From Trissonchulus latispiculum (taxonomy: Eukaryota > Nematoda > Enoplea > Enoplida > Ironidae): a DNA stretch of 64,000 bases. The position numbers were made by a program, and so were the translations under genes. The DNA lies in the NCBI GenBank assembly GCA_030248195.1, contig JASAND010013275.1:1-64000 (forward strand), read 5' to 3'. The stretch's first letter is position 1. Each line of letters opens with the position of its first letter. Below the pieces are notes generated by a model that saw nothing but the letters and a program-made list of their open reading frames with translations, ran no database searches and was not told where the DNA came from. Of this stretch, positions 31,716 through 45,546 are shown one piece after another.

Positions 31716-34700
31716 TTGTCACATCACCAAAATTTTCAGCTTACACTCGATACTCGTGGTGTATACCTATGCATGCATCTTATTCACTTCATAGCGAGTA
31801 TAGCTTTAGTTTAATGGTTTGTAGCTTAACTCGTGTACATTGGATAAAACGAGTACATATACGTACCGTGCACGCCAGGCCTGGTTATTATTAATGTGCT
31901 TAGTGACAGTTACCCTACATTCAGTCATTAATCATTAATTTAAGAGACCGGTTAATTAAGTTTTTCCTTTCAAAAATCTCTAAACTCCGAGTCCTGAATT
32001 AGGTGAAAGCGAAAGAACACTATATTCTTGGGCTGACATTTGGAATGGGCTGATATATCATAGGCTCCTTTTATCCATTCCGCTTATATATACTACACAC
32101 GTCTTGTTAACGTATATCTCGGCAACATTTCTTGTTATTCCTTTTAGTTAACAAATTAGAGAAAGCTTTTGAAGGTCAGGTCAAAGTGATTTTAGATAAC
32201 CCGAAGCCAATTTCTAGAACATTCTTTCTGCTTGTAGAGAATCAGCGCTATCAGTGTTTTCACGCAATCAAACTCCTCTGTTGTTCCGTTCTTAGTTAAG
32301 GTTGCAGAAAAGCTAATAAAGATAATGGACTACACATTAGGATTAAGGTTGGCACGTGCTTTATTTAAAGCGAAAGTATCACGAAGGTTAAATATAGGAT
32401 TTTGCATAAAAGCTTTGAATGTGTCTGTGTTTTTCGCTATTACTATACTTAATTTTAGTCAAAACAAACATACCAAATCACAGCAGATCAATAATTAATT
32501 TCTATTTGGCGACTGACTTAAAGGTTAAATTTTAGCAACTAGTCTAATTGTAGGATACTTATCTACAGTATATAGCTAGTTTTTGTTGGTACCAACCTGC
32601 CCTGTCAAAGATAAAGTCAGTAAATAAAAGCTTATATACCAACTTGGGTTGGTTGCCTGGAGAAGCTCTCCAATCAAGTGTGAACGGAATCACTAATTCA
32701 ACATCAACCTAGGACTGACTTCCATGCTTTTCAGACCACCAACGCCTTGATTCAGCTAAGTTTTAGAAGAACTGGTTGTCTCCCTCAATCTTAGTAACAC
32801 CTGATTTTCTCAACCCAGTTAATTCCTTCTGGTGTTGATTAGAAAGATAAGATCTCAGTGGTTGACTGGACCGGAAATTCTGGTCAAGACAGACTTTGAT
32901 TAGTCTGACCTTATGCTGTTGAAAATGACTGTCAGACAGGAAATAATAATTCAATTATGGCTTAGATACAGTATAAAACAGCTATTTCTATAAGGAATTA
33001 TTACTGCCACTGAGCCACTGCGCAACACACACAAGACAACACAAACAAAACTTTGAAAGTATTAAGATATTAAGAGACATCTTTATAATGGAACTGTTGA
33101 CACAACTGACAAGTCCGCAATTCGACTCTTGTAAGGCTAATATAGTTGAAAAATTTAGAAAATTGACTCCTGTAAATGAATGCTAAGAGGGGGAACTTTT
33201 TGGACAAAACGTTTTGAAGATTATTGATGGAACCACAGTCAGATAATTTATAAATTACGACTCAATTAAAATGCCATTATTGCATCTGAGGCGTGTCTGC
33301 CTGCACCTGCGCTTCAAAAAGTCAAATTTCAACCACGACAAAGTCTATATACACTTTTACCGAAATCACTAAACGGCTGCTTAAAACGCTGGGTTTTCTT
33401 GTTAGTTTCCAGCCTAAGATAAAGACTTGTGGCAGACATTAAAGAAGTATGATTTTGATACCTAAAAGATAACAAATTACTTAGTCTTTTTTCTTATCAA
33501 TGCAATTTAGAAACCCTTATCATAAATAAACTGTCAGTCACATACGACGCCCTCTTCAACTCAGTATTTCCTTCGGGATATCTATTAAAGCTAAAATTTA
33601 AAACTTCCTTTTCTGGCGAGTTCTGTTCCCTTTCTAGAGTTTTTTCGACTCATTTATTCCAGCTGATTTGGCATTTTTTTGGCATCGCTTAGGGTGGCTT
33701 TAAAGAGCATTTTCATATACTTCTCATGTTTACCCATATTGACTGGCTTTCAGCGTTTTATGCTCTAGCAGCTTCTATGGAAGCCAACTCTCTCGTATAG
33801 CCGTGTTCTCTGTATTCAGCACTTTTCATGCACCTTGCTGCTTCCATGTATGCTTAGAATGAGTATATATATTATGTCGGTCCTCTTTGCCGCGGCCTTG
33901 ATAAAATGATATAACAACGTATCCTACTAATTTTTGCCTTTTCTGCTTTTCTGCTCCCTCCTACTGATTAAGGAACCTACAGTAACGGGATTTCTCATGA
34001 GCGGAACTATTAATGATGACGATGAAAGTGAATCCCTTCTCCCAGATGTAAGTTGTAGTAGATGTTGGTAATTTATTTTGTAGTATTCAATCGTGTTTGT
34101 GGTGACTAAGTGTACTGAGGGAATGGTAAACTGTAAAGCTTAGGTAGGTCTCTGTACTAACTAAGGTATACACTTTATTAGCATGCATAAATTTCGGGTC
34201 GACTTAATAAAATTAATATTGCATGCATAAATTTCTGTAAATAAAAAATAAAATTAGCACGTTATATTGGTTCCTAACTCTGTTATGCTGACTATATATT
34301 TGCTACTGGACGTACATAAACAACATTTAAGGCTACTGCGCTGCAGAAAGACTATTTAGACTGATCACAGCGGATGAACGAAACTGTTGACTCCAATTAT
34401 GCTAAGAATACAAGCCTACCTACTTGTACTTAATAACTTATGGAACTAAGGTTCTGATTATAGGATATTGCTAATTAATTCTAATTAAGATTCTACTTAG
34501 GCTTGTGTAATGTGTGTAATATTTCGAGACTGTAGACTGCAAGAATGAATGCTGTCAAGTTTTTAGTTAAATCATCAATAGGTATTCAACTATAGTCTAG
34601 GTGATTTATTTACTATTACCTTTGACACAAAGTAACATACTAGCCGAATGAATGATTGATGTGGCAATCTATTGTAGTTCAAAAGATGAACCATGTGCCA

Positions 34701-35655
34701 TGTGTAAAGGTAACGGAGACTGAGGAAAAGTTGAGAGGAAGCAGTGGAGCTCTTTTAATATTTGAAATACTACAAGGTTTAGCTAGCCAAAATTGTTGGG
34801 AATGAAACAAATACCATAAAAATTTTAACGGTTCATAAAGCAATCGGACAGTACAGTAGGAGCAAGGGTGCGTAATTGCACTATATATTAGAAGAAGAGT
34901 AAGCCAATAGACTAGAAGGCTCCTCTTCTTGCTATTGCGTAACGGTGCTCCGACCACAATACGCGAATGTTCCCCCGTTTGGTGGGGGATGGGGGTAGCC
35001 AACAGCCAATCAGATTGCAGAGACCCCCTCTCCGTTTGGTTGGGATGTAAACTGGTACAGAAATGTGTCTTGTCTTCTTCTTCTTCTTCTACAATGTCTT
35101 CTTACTTGTCGGAAGGTTTCAGATATTTCTTGCAGAGTTGCACCGTTTCCTGTGGCGCGCAGTATCCCGTTTCGCTGCTCACTTCGTCATAGCAGAAGTG
35201 CAGAGGATTACAGTAGTTTTACTGCATTTCTAAGGTGGGTCCCCGTTTGGTCGGGAGGGGGTTTGATCAGATGATTACGGTAGTTTCACTGCCTTTCTAA
35301 AGTGGGTCCCCGTGTGGTGTGGGGGAGGGGGAGGCAAAAGTGGTCCCCGTTTTGGGGGGGGTCGCAAGTAGACAATCAGATTTAGCTAATAATATAGTAG
35401 CCTGTCTTGACGGCCTCCCCCAAATGAGGATCCTCTATCAGAGTTTTCTCTATCCTCTACCAAAAAATTACGAGACAGACCTGGTATGGTCGATCGTCTG
35501 GACCGGACCTACTAAGTGATATCTAGATGGTTTTCAACAGCGATTACCCTGTGCTGCTTCGGAGACCTACTCGTCATTCTAGAACGAAGATTCCTTTTGC
35601 AATCCTATTTCTGGCGGGCCGGTTGGTATCGTTTACGATCTGCCGGTAGTCGTGG
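31716..35655 (+). repeat. Long duplicated unit, copy A
   Basis: From TTGTCACATCACCAAAATTTT onward it matches 41536-46100 in the same order with a few percent divergence and small indels. Its right part, about 34815-35655, is also repeated in inverted orientation at about 40690-41530. The unit therefore looks like a large element with inverted arms, copy A having lost its left arm. No transposase-like frame is present. One candidate exon (33973-34047) is conserved between copies. Confidence 0.8.
33973..34047 (+). other. Candidate 25-codon exon, copy A
   Basis: A pyrimidine tract and ATTAAG precede 75 open bases encoding EPTVTGFLMSGTINDDDESE followed by SLLPD, then GTAAGT. It is phase 0 on both sides. 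The same exon with the same splice signals is at 43780-43854. No host gene could be joined to it. Confidence 0.35.
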
Positions 35656-35801
35656 TGCTTGGGGGGGGGGGAGGTTCACCCCCAGAAATAGACCCCACCC
35701 CCCAGAGGGGTCCCTCACCCCCCAGAATCCGGGTTTTACCGGTTTTTTTTGAACAATGGGCCGGCCGGTTCACCCACCCAAAACCTTCCCTCCTGCACAT
35801 G
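35656..35801 (+). mobile_element. hAT-type MITE (G-run family, copy 3)
   Basis: Shares the G-run interior and the CTCCTGCACATGTCTG end with copies 1 and 2; the left end continues from the duplicated arm. No clear duplication. Confidence 0.6.
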
Positions 35802-35964
35802 TCTGGTTGTGAGCGTTTCCAATTCTCTCATAATTTGCAATAGATCAAGATGATAGTAAAATATTTCGCAGACAGATACTTTCTTCTGGCCACCAAAGTG
35901 TCCCATGTTGGGTTGTGGTGCAGGCGTTAAAGTTACCGCACAAAGTGAAGTAGGCAGTAAGTAA

Positions 35965-36818
35965 TAGTGTTGTCATCCGGGCCTGTTTCGGGCTCGGGCC
36001 CCGGGCCGGGCCCGGGCCGGGCCTGGCCCGAGCCCGGCCCGGATCAAAATTTGATCGGAGCGGCCCGGCCAGGGCCCGGCCCGGATTTTTTTCGGGTCCG
36101 GCCCGAAAAAGGCCCGGATTTTTGCCCGGGCCGTTTCCGGGCCAAAGGAAAAATTGATATAAATGGACAGAAAAATACCAAATTTTTCGGAGAATCCTTG
36201 AAACAAGAAGCTTTTTCACTTCAATTGAACTGAAAAGTAGACGTTAGATAATAAATATCAAGTATTATTTAAAAACATCGTTCTTGGTTTGGCAGTTTTA
36301 CTCCGTTAGAGCTCGATACCGTTCTCGAATTATACCTAAATCGGGTTCATTGAAATGCTTTCAATGATATGAGATTGGTGAGTGATGCATTGCTTTATTA
36401 TGCCTATTCGTTTATTGAAAAGACGTTTATAAAAATTCAAAAGACAAACAAAGGAAGTTATATATATACAGTTCATAATAAAGCGTTATTTTAGATTAAC
36501 AGACATTGCAAAGTTAATGCCGATACATTATTGTATATTATTTTTACATTTATTTCCGATTACTTATGTTTATTATCTGCTAAAAACTACATCAAAAATC
36601 GTTTTTACTAATTTTGACCATTCGGGCCGGTTTCGGGCCCGACTCCGGGCCGACCTCGGGCCTGTTTCGGGCCCGAAATCCTGGCCGGGCCTCGGGCCTG
36701 TTTCGGGCCCAAAATCCGGGCCGGGCTCGGGTCGGGCCTGGCCCGGGGCCCGGCCCGGATGTCTAGGAACAGCCCGGCCCGGGCCCGGCCCGGATTTTTC
36801 GCTAACGTGACAACACTA
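35965..36818. mobile_element. hAT-type MITE with CCCGGGCC arrays
   Basis: Ends TAGTGTTGTCA and inverse TGACAACACTA, flanked by the perfect 8-bp duplication GTAAGTAA (35957-35964 and 36819-36826). GC-rich GGGCCCGGCC words fill both subterminal zones, with an AT-rich centre. Similar in design to 18506-19516 but with different termini. Confidence 0.9.
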
Positions 36819-37076
36819 GTAAGTAACGCTCAGCTAACCCGTCGATGTCAGATTTTAGAGGATGAAAGATGAAACAGTATGCTGAACGTATCATATTCAT
36901 GACATCTAGAGTTTATAATCTCGTGGGAGGTCTTCTCTAGGGTTGTTACCGATCCCGGGTCGTGTAGATGATTATGACGATGATAACATGAAATGATGGA
37001 ACTTTTCTGCATCTCGAAATAGGAGTATATATTTATTATAAAACTTTGGGTACAGGTTAGGAAAGGGGGATCGCCT

Positions 37077-39260
37077 GGGCCTATTTCATAAAACTACATT
37101 TACAGGCCTGCAGGTTCTTACAATTGTAGCAACGTTTCAATTTTACAAATTTCCAGTTTCATATAACAATTGTAGGTTTTCTACAATTGTACAATTGTAG
37201 CCCTGCCTACAATAACAATTCTACAGGTAATTGTGAGAACTACTACAATTGTAGCAATTGTAAATAAAATTTTCGGAATTGTAATAACAAATTTATAATT
37301 GCAGCAGTTGTAATTACAGTTTCAGGAATTGTATTCACAAATCCACGAATGTGCAAATACTTAGTTTTTGTTTATTTAGTATTTAAGTATAAGTATTAGT
37401 ATTAAGTATTTAGTATTAAGTCCCATTGAAATATACTGTAGTATATAGTTTGTAAAGATGTATAGTATATAGTCTGCTAGAACTGTAGACTTGAGCTACA
37501 ACAGCTACATATATGATTCAATGAAAAGCCGAACGCACATACGCTAACATCTTTGGAAAATAACACCAATTTTGTTGCATCTACAACCCTTTTTAGGTAT
37601 GTAGGAATTGTAGTACAATTCTACAGGCAAAAATTTTAATTGTAAAATTGTAATTGTTTTATGAAACTCAATAAAGTAGCTACAATTGCGGGTCTTTCCC
37701 ATTATTTCCCATAGCTTCGTAGAAGTGCTGAAGACGTCTACTTTCATTAGTCAGAATCGTATTAGTCAGAATTTCATTAGTCAGAATTTCGTTAGTTAGA
37801 ATTTCATTAGTCAGAATTTCATTAGTCAGAATTTCGTAAGTCAGAATTTTATTTTTCTTGTTTCTTCAAAATTTTGCACGTTGCTGCACAGTCTTAGGAC
37901 CTTTCCCGATAAAGTAGGGGAAAGTAGTTTTAGAGCAGAGCTAAAATCAACTCTTTTCTAGTTCTTAACTCTTCCTCAAAAAGACCATTGATGATTTGCG
38001 CCATACCAAGAGTACATAATCCAACAGTTATTACGTACCTACTCTTCGCCATTCTGACTCTTTTATAATTCGAACGAAACACAGCTTATATATCGTCATT
38101 TCTTTTCTGTAACATGTAGGTAGGTGTAGGCGGAACCAACACAGTTGTTGGGAACCCCTTTTAAAAAAAGTTTTGCTCGTTGCTGGTGGTAGAGCCAAGA
38201 CACATATTTGTGTCGACTAGAAATCATTTTATGAAATTATCATCAAGATCAGCCATCTTGTTACACCTTGCGCCAGGAAGAACTGTGCTTTTCTGCAAAA
38301 TTCTGACAAACGAAATTCTGACTAATGAAATTCGGACTAATGAAATTCTGACTTATGAAATTCTGACAAATGAAAGTTCAACTTATATTATTTCAAAAAC
38401 CTAAATTCTGACTAATGAAATTCTAACTAATGAAAGTTTGAAAAGTTAGTTTCTGACTAATGAAATTCTGACATATGAAATTCTGACTACTGAAGATAAA
38501 CCGTACTGAAGATGCACAATTTGACGGATTGATTTGAAATTTGGTAGGGGTAGGTTTTCGGACCTGCTGATTTCAAAAATGCAAAAATTTTAAAATTGTA
38601 AAAGTTTTTTAAAAATTTAAAAATTTTAGTTAGGTAAGGGAGGACCAAGAGGAACCGAAAACTTTTTTGTCTTCGATTTTGCTGAAAAAATGTATATAGG
38701 GGTTTTCGGAGTCGTAGAACACGTATCTGAAATCCGTTTTTCAATCCAACATTTTGTTTGCTTAAAAGAAGCAAAAGTTTTAAGCTTAAGATGTAAGCTT
38801 AGCCTGAGCTAACGAAAAGCTGCATCGAAAAACGGATTTCAGATTCGTGTTCTACGACCCCGAAAACCCATATATGCATCAGTTCAGCAAAATCGAAGAC
38901 AAAAAGTTTTTCGGTTCCTCTTGGTACCCCCCTACCAAACTAAAATTCTAAAATTTTTAAAATTTTTTAAAATTTTAAAATTTTTGCATTTTTGAAATCA
39001 GCAGGTCCGAAAACCTACCCCTACCAAATTTCAACTCAATCCGTCAAATTGTGCATCTTCAGTACTTCTACGAAGCGAAGCTATGGGGGGAAAATGGGAA
39101 AGACCCACAATTGTAACTCTTACAATTGTAACTCTACAATTACAATTCTGCTATGTGCATTTCATACCTACAATTGTGAAATAATTGGCCCACAGTTGTT
39201 GGTTTATGAAAGCTTTCTGCAATTATAGAGTTACAGGTGCAGTGATTGTTTTATGAAACC
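37077..39260. mobile_element. Large palindromic MITE with ACAATTGTAG arrays
   Basis: Ends GGCCTATTTCATAAAAC and inverse GTTTTATGAAAC, each beside arrays of ACAATTGTAG words. Further in, GGGTCTTTCCC/CCCATAGCTTCGTAGAAG (37690-37730) is matched in inverse at 39055-39110, and a long near-perfect palindrome spans 38504-39064. A second element (37742-38492) interrupts the left arm. Confidence 0.7.
37742..38492. mobile_element. Nested MITE with TTTCATTAGTCAGAAT arrays
   Basis: At least six tandem ATTAGTCAGAATTTC words at the left end and about ten inverse ATTCTGACTAATGAAA words at the right, with a non-repetitive centre. It interrupts one arm of the palindromic element around it. Confidence 0.7.
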
Positions 39261-39991
39261 GAACATTGTCTACAATTGTAAAGTCTGACACAAAACTCTG
39301 TGTACAAAATCTGTAAGGCCTCCAGTGGACGAAATATACGTCGTAACCCCATAAAACCATATATTTCCGGAGTCCTTGCAGCGAGGTGAACCTTTTTATA
39401 AAATTTAAAATTTTTTAAATTTCAAAAATTTGAAAATATCGGTTTTTCGAGGAATTTTTTCGAACCGTTCAAGCTATTCAGCTCATTCTTTCAGGAAAAT
39501 TTTCCCATCCGACGACGCATCGATTGACACAAGAACAAAAAAATCGGTTGAGGAATAAGCTTTTTATTCCAAAAATTCGTTTTTCCATTTTTTGATGTTT
39601 GCCGGTTTTTGCAGCTTTGACTCGTTATTACTCGCGACACGCTCAACGGAAAAATGTTTCGATTAGATTTTCAGGACCGCCTAGGCGTCAGCTTTCACCA
39701 GATATATGTAGCATTTCAAATTTTGAAAGTAGAGTTTTTTGAAAAATTCCACTTTTTGACCAAAAATTTCGGCAAAGCAAGTCCAGCAAAAGTGAGTAAA
39801 AATAACATACTTTATGATTATGAAGCTGAATATTACTTTATTATTTCAAGCTGAGCTGAATCCAACGATATAAATGTTTTGTTGCTACTACTTATACTGC
39901 GCCAGCAACGAATTTTTAAACAATATCCCTTATTTCAGCTGGTTTTTGGCTTTCGTTGATGTTGCCGCCGTGATTTGACTGAAGCCAGTGT
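39261..39991. other. Non-coding DNA
   Basis: No gene recognised; one 66-codon frame at 39654-39854 has no recognisable domain. Confidence 0.4.
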
Positions 39992-39999
39992 AAACTAGC

Positions 40000-40554
40000 T
40001 AGTGTTGTGCATTGGCCGGCCAAGCCATTGGCCGTTGGCCGGCCAACGGCCAATGGCCAAGTGCTGGCCAAGCTCAAATTTACTGATCTAGTGCATTAAC
40101 TGAGTTGAAAAATTTAGTTTTGCTGCATAATATCGTAAACATGTTGCTGAATAAACGCTACATTAAATACAGTACTACAGATTTTCACTTAGATGTTGAC
40201 TTGTAAATTGTAGATTTGAAATAAAGTTTAATTAAGTTGAAGCCTAATTAAGCACGGTAGACGAATAAAAATAGTAAATTCCAGCTCGCCAACGTTGACA
40301 AATAGCTAAAGAAGGGCCAATAGCTTACGGCCAAGAAACAGCCAACGGCCAAAGAGCGGCCAACGGCCATTGGCCAACGGCCAATGGACAGCCAATTGGC
40401 CGTTGGCCATTGGCCGCTGGCCGGCCAACGGCCAATGGCCGGCCAACGGCCAACGGCCATTTGGCCGACCAACTTCAAACTGCAAACTTCAAACAACCAA
40501 CTTCAAAAGCCAAGCCAAGCCAACCATGAAAATTTTCGGCCAATCCCAACACTT
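40000..40554. mobile_element. hAT-type MITE with GGCCAACGGCCAATGG arrays
   Basis: Left end TAGTGTTGTGCATTGGCC and a related inverted right end, flanked by the perfect 8-bp duplication AAACTAGC (39992-39999 and 40555-40562). GGCCAACGGCCAATGGCC words crowd both ends. Confidence 0.88.
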
Positions 40555-43500
40555 AAACTAGCAATTTGCTTTGCTGAAGTTTTTGGTCAAAAAGTGGTAT
40601 TTTTCAAAAAAACCGGTAAAACCCGGATTGTGGGGGTGAGAACCCCTCTGGGGGGAGTGAGAGTCCATTTCTGGGGGTGAAACCCCCAAAGCACCACGAC
40701 TACCGGCAGATCGTAAACATTATCAACCGGCCCGCCAGAAATGGGATTGCAAAGGAATCTTCGTTCTAGAATGACTAGTAGGTCTCCGAAGCAGCACAGG
40801 GTAATCGCTGTCGAAAACTATCTAGAGATCTCTTAGTAGGTCCGGTCCAGACGATCGACCATACCGGATCTGTCTCGTAATTTTTTGGTAGCGGATAGAA
40901 AACTCTGATAGAGGATCCTCATTTGGGAGGCCGTCAAGACAGGCTACTATAACGTTATTAGCTAAATCTGATTGTCTACTTGCGACCCCCAAAACGGGGA
41001 CCACTTTTGCCCCTCCCCCTCCCCCCACACCACACGAGGGACCCACTTTAGAAAGGCAGTGAAACTACCTTAATCATCCTGATCAACCCCCCCGACCAAA
41101 CGGGGACCCACCTTAGAAATGCAGTAAAACTACTGTAATCCTCTGCACTTCTGCTATGACGAAAGTGAGCAGCGAAACGGACTGCGCGCCACAGGAAACG
41201 GTGCAACTCTGCAAGAAATATCTGAAACCTTCCGACAAGTAAGAAGACATTGTAGAAGAAGAAGAAGAAGACAAGACACATTTCTGTAACAGTTTACATC
41301 CCAACCAAACGGAGAGGGGATCTCTGCAATCTGATTGGCTGTTGGCTACCCCCCATCCCCCACCAAACGGGGGAACATTTAGCGTATTGTGGTCGGGGCA
41401 CCGTTACGCAATGGCAAGAAGAGGAGCCTTCTAGTCTATTGGCTTACTCTTCTTCTAATATATAGTGCAATTACGCACCCTTGCTCCTACTGTACTGTCC
41501 GATTGCTTTATGAACCGTTTAAAATTTTTGCAGTTTGTCACATCACCAAAATTTTCAGCTTACACTCGATACTCGTGGTGTATACCTATGCATGCATCTT
41601 ATTCACTTCATAGCGAGTATAGCTTTAGTTTAATGGTTTGTAGCTTAACTCGTGTACATTAGATAAAACGAGTACAGATACGTACCGTGCACGCCAGGCC
41701 AGGTTATTATTAATGTGCTTAGTGACAGTTAGCCTACATTCAGTCATTAATCATTAATTTAAAAGACCGGTTAATTAAGTTTTTCCTTTCAAAAATCTCT
41801 AAACTCAAAGTCCTGAATTAGGTGAAAGCGAAAGAGCACTATATTCTCGGGCTAACATTTGGAATGGGCTGATATATCATAGGCTCCTTTTATCCATTCC
41901 GCTTATATATACTACGTCTTGTTCCTTTTAGTTAACAAATTAGAGAAAGCTTTTGAAGGTCCGGTCAAAGTGATTTTAGATAACCCGAAGTCAATTTCTA
42001 GAACATTCTTTCTGCTTGTAGAGAATCAGCGCTATCAGTGTTTTCACGCAATCAAACTCCTCTGTTGTTCCGTTCTTAGCTAAGGTTGCAGAAAAGCTAA
42101 TAAAGATAATGGACTACACATTAGGATTAAGGTTGGCACGTGCTTAATTTAATGCTAGTGAACGTCTAACGAAGGTTAAATATAGGATTTTGTATAAAAG
42201 CTTTGAATGTGTGTGTTTTCTCTTGAGTTTTTCGCTATTACTAAACTTAATTTTAGTTAAAACAACCATACCAAATCACAGCAAATCAACAATCAATTTT
42301 GATTTGGCGACTGACTTAAAGGTTAAATTTTAGCAACCAGTCTAATTGTAGGATACTTGTCTACAGTATATAGCTAGTTTTTGTTGGTACCAACCTGCCC
42401 TGTCAAAAGATGAAGCCAGTAAATAAAAGCTTATATACCAACTTGGGTTGGTTGCCTGGAGAAGCTCTCCAATCAAGTGTGAACGGAATCACTAATTTAA
42501 CATCAACCTAGCACTGACTTAAATGCTTTTCAGACCACCAACGCCTTGATTCAGTTAAGTTTTAGAAGAACTGGTTGTCTCCCTCAATCTTAGTAACACC
42601 TGATTTTCTCAACCCAGTTCAAAATTCCTTTCCTTTAGAAAGATAAGATCTTAGTGGTTGACTGGACCGGAAATTCTGGTCAGGACAGACAAGATTTGAT
42701 TAGTCTGAGTTCTGACCTTATGCTGTTGAAAATGGCTATCAGAACAGGAAATAATAATTCAATTATGGTTTAGATACAGCAATTTCTATTATGTACTCTT
42801 GCTGCCACTGAGCCACTGCGCAACACACACAAGACAGCACAAACAAAACTTTGAAAGTATTAAGATATTAAGAGACATCTTTGTAATGGAACTGCTAATA
42901 CAACTGACAAGTCAGCAATTCGACTCTTGTAAGACTTAATATAGCTTGAAAATTCAGAAAAATGCCTCCTGTAAATGAAAGCTAAAAGGGGGAACTTTTT
43001 GGACCAAACGTTTTGAAGATTATTGATGGAACCACAGTCAGATTATTTATAAATTACGACTCAATTAAAATGCCATAATTGCATCTGAGGCGTGTCTGCC
43101 TGCACCTGCGCTTCAAAAAGTTAAATTTCAACCACGACAAAGTCTACATACACTTTTACCGAAATCACTAAACGGCTGCTTAAAACGCTGGGTTTTCTTG
43201 TTAGTTTCCAGCTTAAGATAAAGACTTGTGGCAGACATTAAAGAAGTATGATTTTGATAACTAAAAGATAACAAATTACTTAGTCTTTTTCTTATCAATG
43301 CCATTTAGAAACCTTTATTATAAACAAACTGTCAGTCACATACGTGGATACGTCACCCTCTTCAACTCAGGATTTCCTTCGGGATATCTATATTAAAGCT
43401 AAAATTTAAAACTTCCTTTTCTGGCGAGTTCTGTTCCCTTTCTAGAGTTTTTTCGACTCATTTATTCCAGCTGATTTGGCATTTTTTGGCATCGCTTAGG

Positions 43501-43779
43501 GTGGCTTTAAAGAGCATTTTCATATACTTCTCATGTTTACCCATATTGACTGGCTTTCAGCGTTTTATGCTCTAGCAGCTTCTATGGAAGCCAACTCTCT
43601 CGTATAGCCGTGTTCTCTGTATTCAGTACTTTTCATGCACCTTGCTGCTTCCATGTATGCTTAGAATGAGTATATATATTATGTCTGTCCTCTTTGCCGC
43701 GGCCTTGATAAAATGATATAACAACGTATCCTACTAATTTTTGCCTTTTCTGCTTTTCTGCTCCCTCCTACTGATTAAG

Positions 43780-43854
43780 GAACCTACAGTAACGGGATTT
43801 CTCATGAGCGGAACTATTAATGATGACGATGAAAGTGAATCCCTTCTCCCAGAT
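43780..43854 (+). other. Candidate 25-codon exon, copy B
   Basis: Identical to 33973-34047 including the flanking acceptor and GTAAGT donor. Confidence 0.35.
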
Positions 43855-44304
43855 GTAAGTTGTAGTAGATGTTGGTAATTTATTTTGTAGTATTCATCGT
43901 GTTTGTGGTGACTAAGTGTACTGAGGGAATGGTAAACGGTAAAGCTTAGGTAGGTCTCTGTACTAACTAAGGTATACACTTTATTAGCATGCATAAATTT
44001 CGGGTCGACTTAATAAAATTAATATTGCATGCATAAATTTCTGTAAATAAAAAATAAAATTAGCACGTTATATAGGTTCCTAACTCTGTTATGTTGACTC
44101 TTTGCTACTGGACGTACATAACTTTAAGGCTACAGGGCTACAGAAAGACTATTTAGACTGATCACAGCGGATGAACGAAGCTGTTGACTCTAATTATGCT
44201 AATAATACAAGCCTACCTATTTGTACTTAATAACCTATGGAATTGAGGTTCTGATTATGGGATATTGCTAATTAATTCTAATTAAGATTCTAATTAGGTT
44301 TGTG

Positions 44305-45546
44305 CAAGAGTACATAATGATAAGAGTATGACAAACCTAACACTCTATGCAGTGAAGACCAAGACTATGCTATGCGCGCTATCGGCTGACCCCCCCACGA
44401 ATTGACCCCCTCTCACACTGCCCCTATATGGGAACGTGGTCCAAACGGGGGTCGCTCACTGCTTTGCATAATTACACGTTGAAATTAATAGCGGCCCAAA
44501 TTGGGGAGGGGGTTTAAGCGTGTATGGTAAACACTTGCATGTAAAAAACATGCTAAGCGAGTTAGTGACCCCCGATTGGGACTATGGATTGTGAGACACT
44601 TCGCCACACTATTGTTCTCTCTGGGTACTTGGCCTTAGACTTAAATATTAGGAAAAGCTTTAACTGTAATGTTGATAGAGGGGCCAATCGTTACAAAATT
44701 AAAAGAGTTTGCGTATGCTATTATTATTTGTTGTTTTTATTTTGGTAAAACTTTTATAAAATGTTAATAATGTTTAAATATGTACTAACAATAAAAATAT
44801 AAAATTTGACTAATTTAAATGACAAACTTTTCCTTATAAAAGTTTTGAAAACAATGGAAAATCCTTATTGGTTACCATAAAGTTGATGCAGTGTACGAAA
44901 ATCGTTTCACCTTTAACACATAGTTTATCTAGTCCCCTCCTTTCCCTTTTGTTTTCTATTGAGTGTTTGAGAATTCCCTTTACGCATTTGCAGAAAGGGC
45001 AATTAAAGTGTGGCGAGGTGTCTCACTTATGGTACCAAATTTAGCCTGCTTTCAAATCGAAATTATAGGTTTTGTTTGCAAATTTTTTCAGATCTCTAAA
45101 TCAAGACATATTTTGCTTATAAAAGAATAAGGAAAACTTTGTCATTTAAATTAGTCAAATTTTATATTTTTATTGCTAGTACATATTTCAACATTATTAA
45201 CATTTTATAAAAGTTTTACCAAAATAAAAACAACAAATAATAATAGCATACGCAAACTCTTTTAATTTTGTAACGATTGCCCCCTCTATCAACATTACAG
45301 TTAAAGCTTTTCCCAATATTTAAGTCTAAGGTCAAGTACCCAGAGAGAACAATAGTGGCGAAGTGTCTCACAATCCATAGTCCCAAACGGGGGTCACTAA
45401 CCCCTACCGGGACTATGTACCCATATAGGGACGGTGTGAGAGGGGGTCAATTCGTGGGAGGTCAGTCGATAGCGCGCATAGCATAGTCTTGGCCTTCACT
45501 GCATAGAGTGTTAGGCTTGTCATACTCTTATCATTATGTACTCTTG
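44305..45546. mobile_element. Long foldback transposon with empty site in copy A
   Basis: Ends CAAGAGTACATAATG and CATTATGTACTCTTG, arms of several hundred bases that pair along most of the element, flanked by 7-bp GTTTGTG direct repeats (44298-44304 and 45547-45553). Copy A at about 34502 has a single GCTTGTG, the uninterrupted site, so both boundaries and the duplication are directly supported. Confidence 0.9.
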
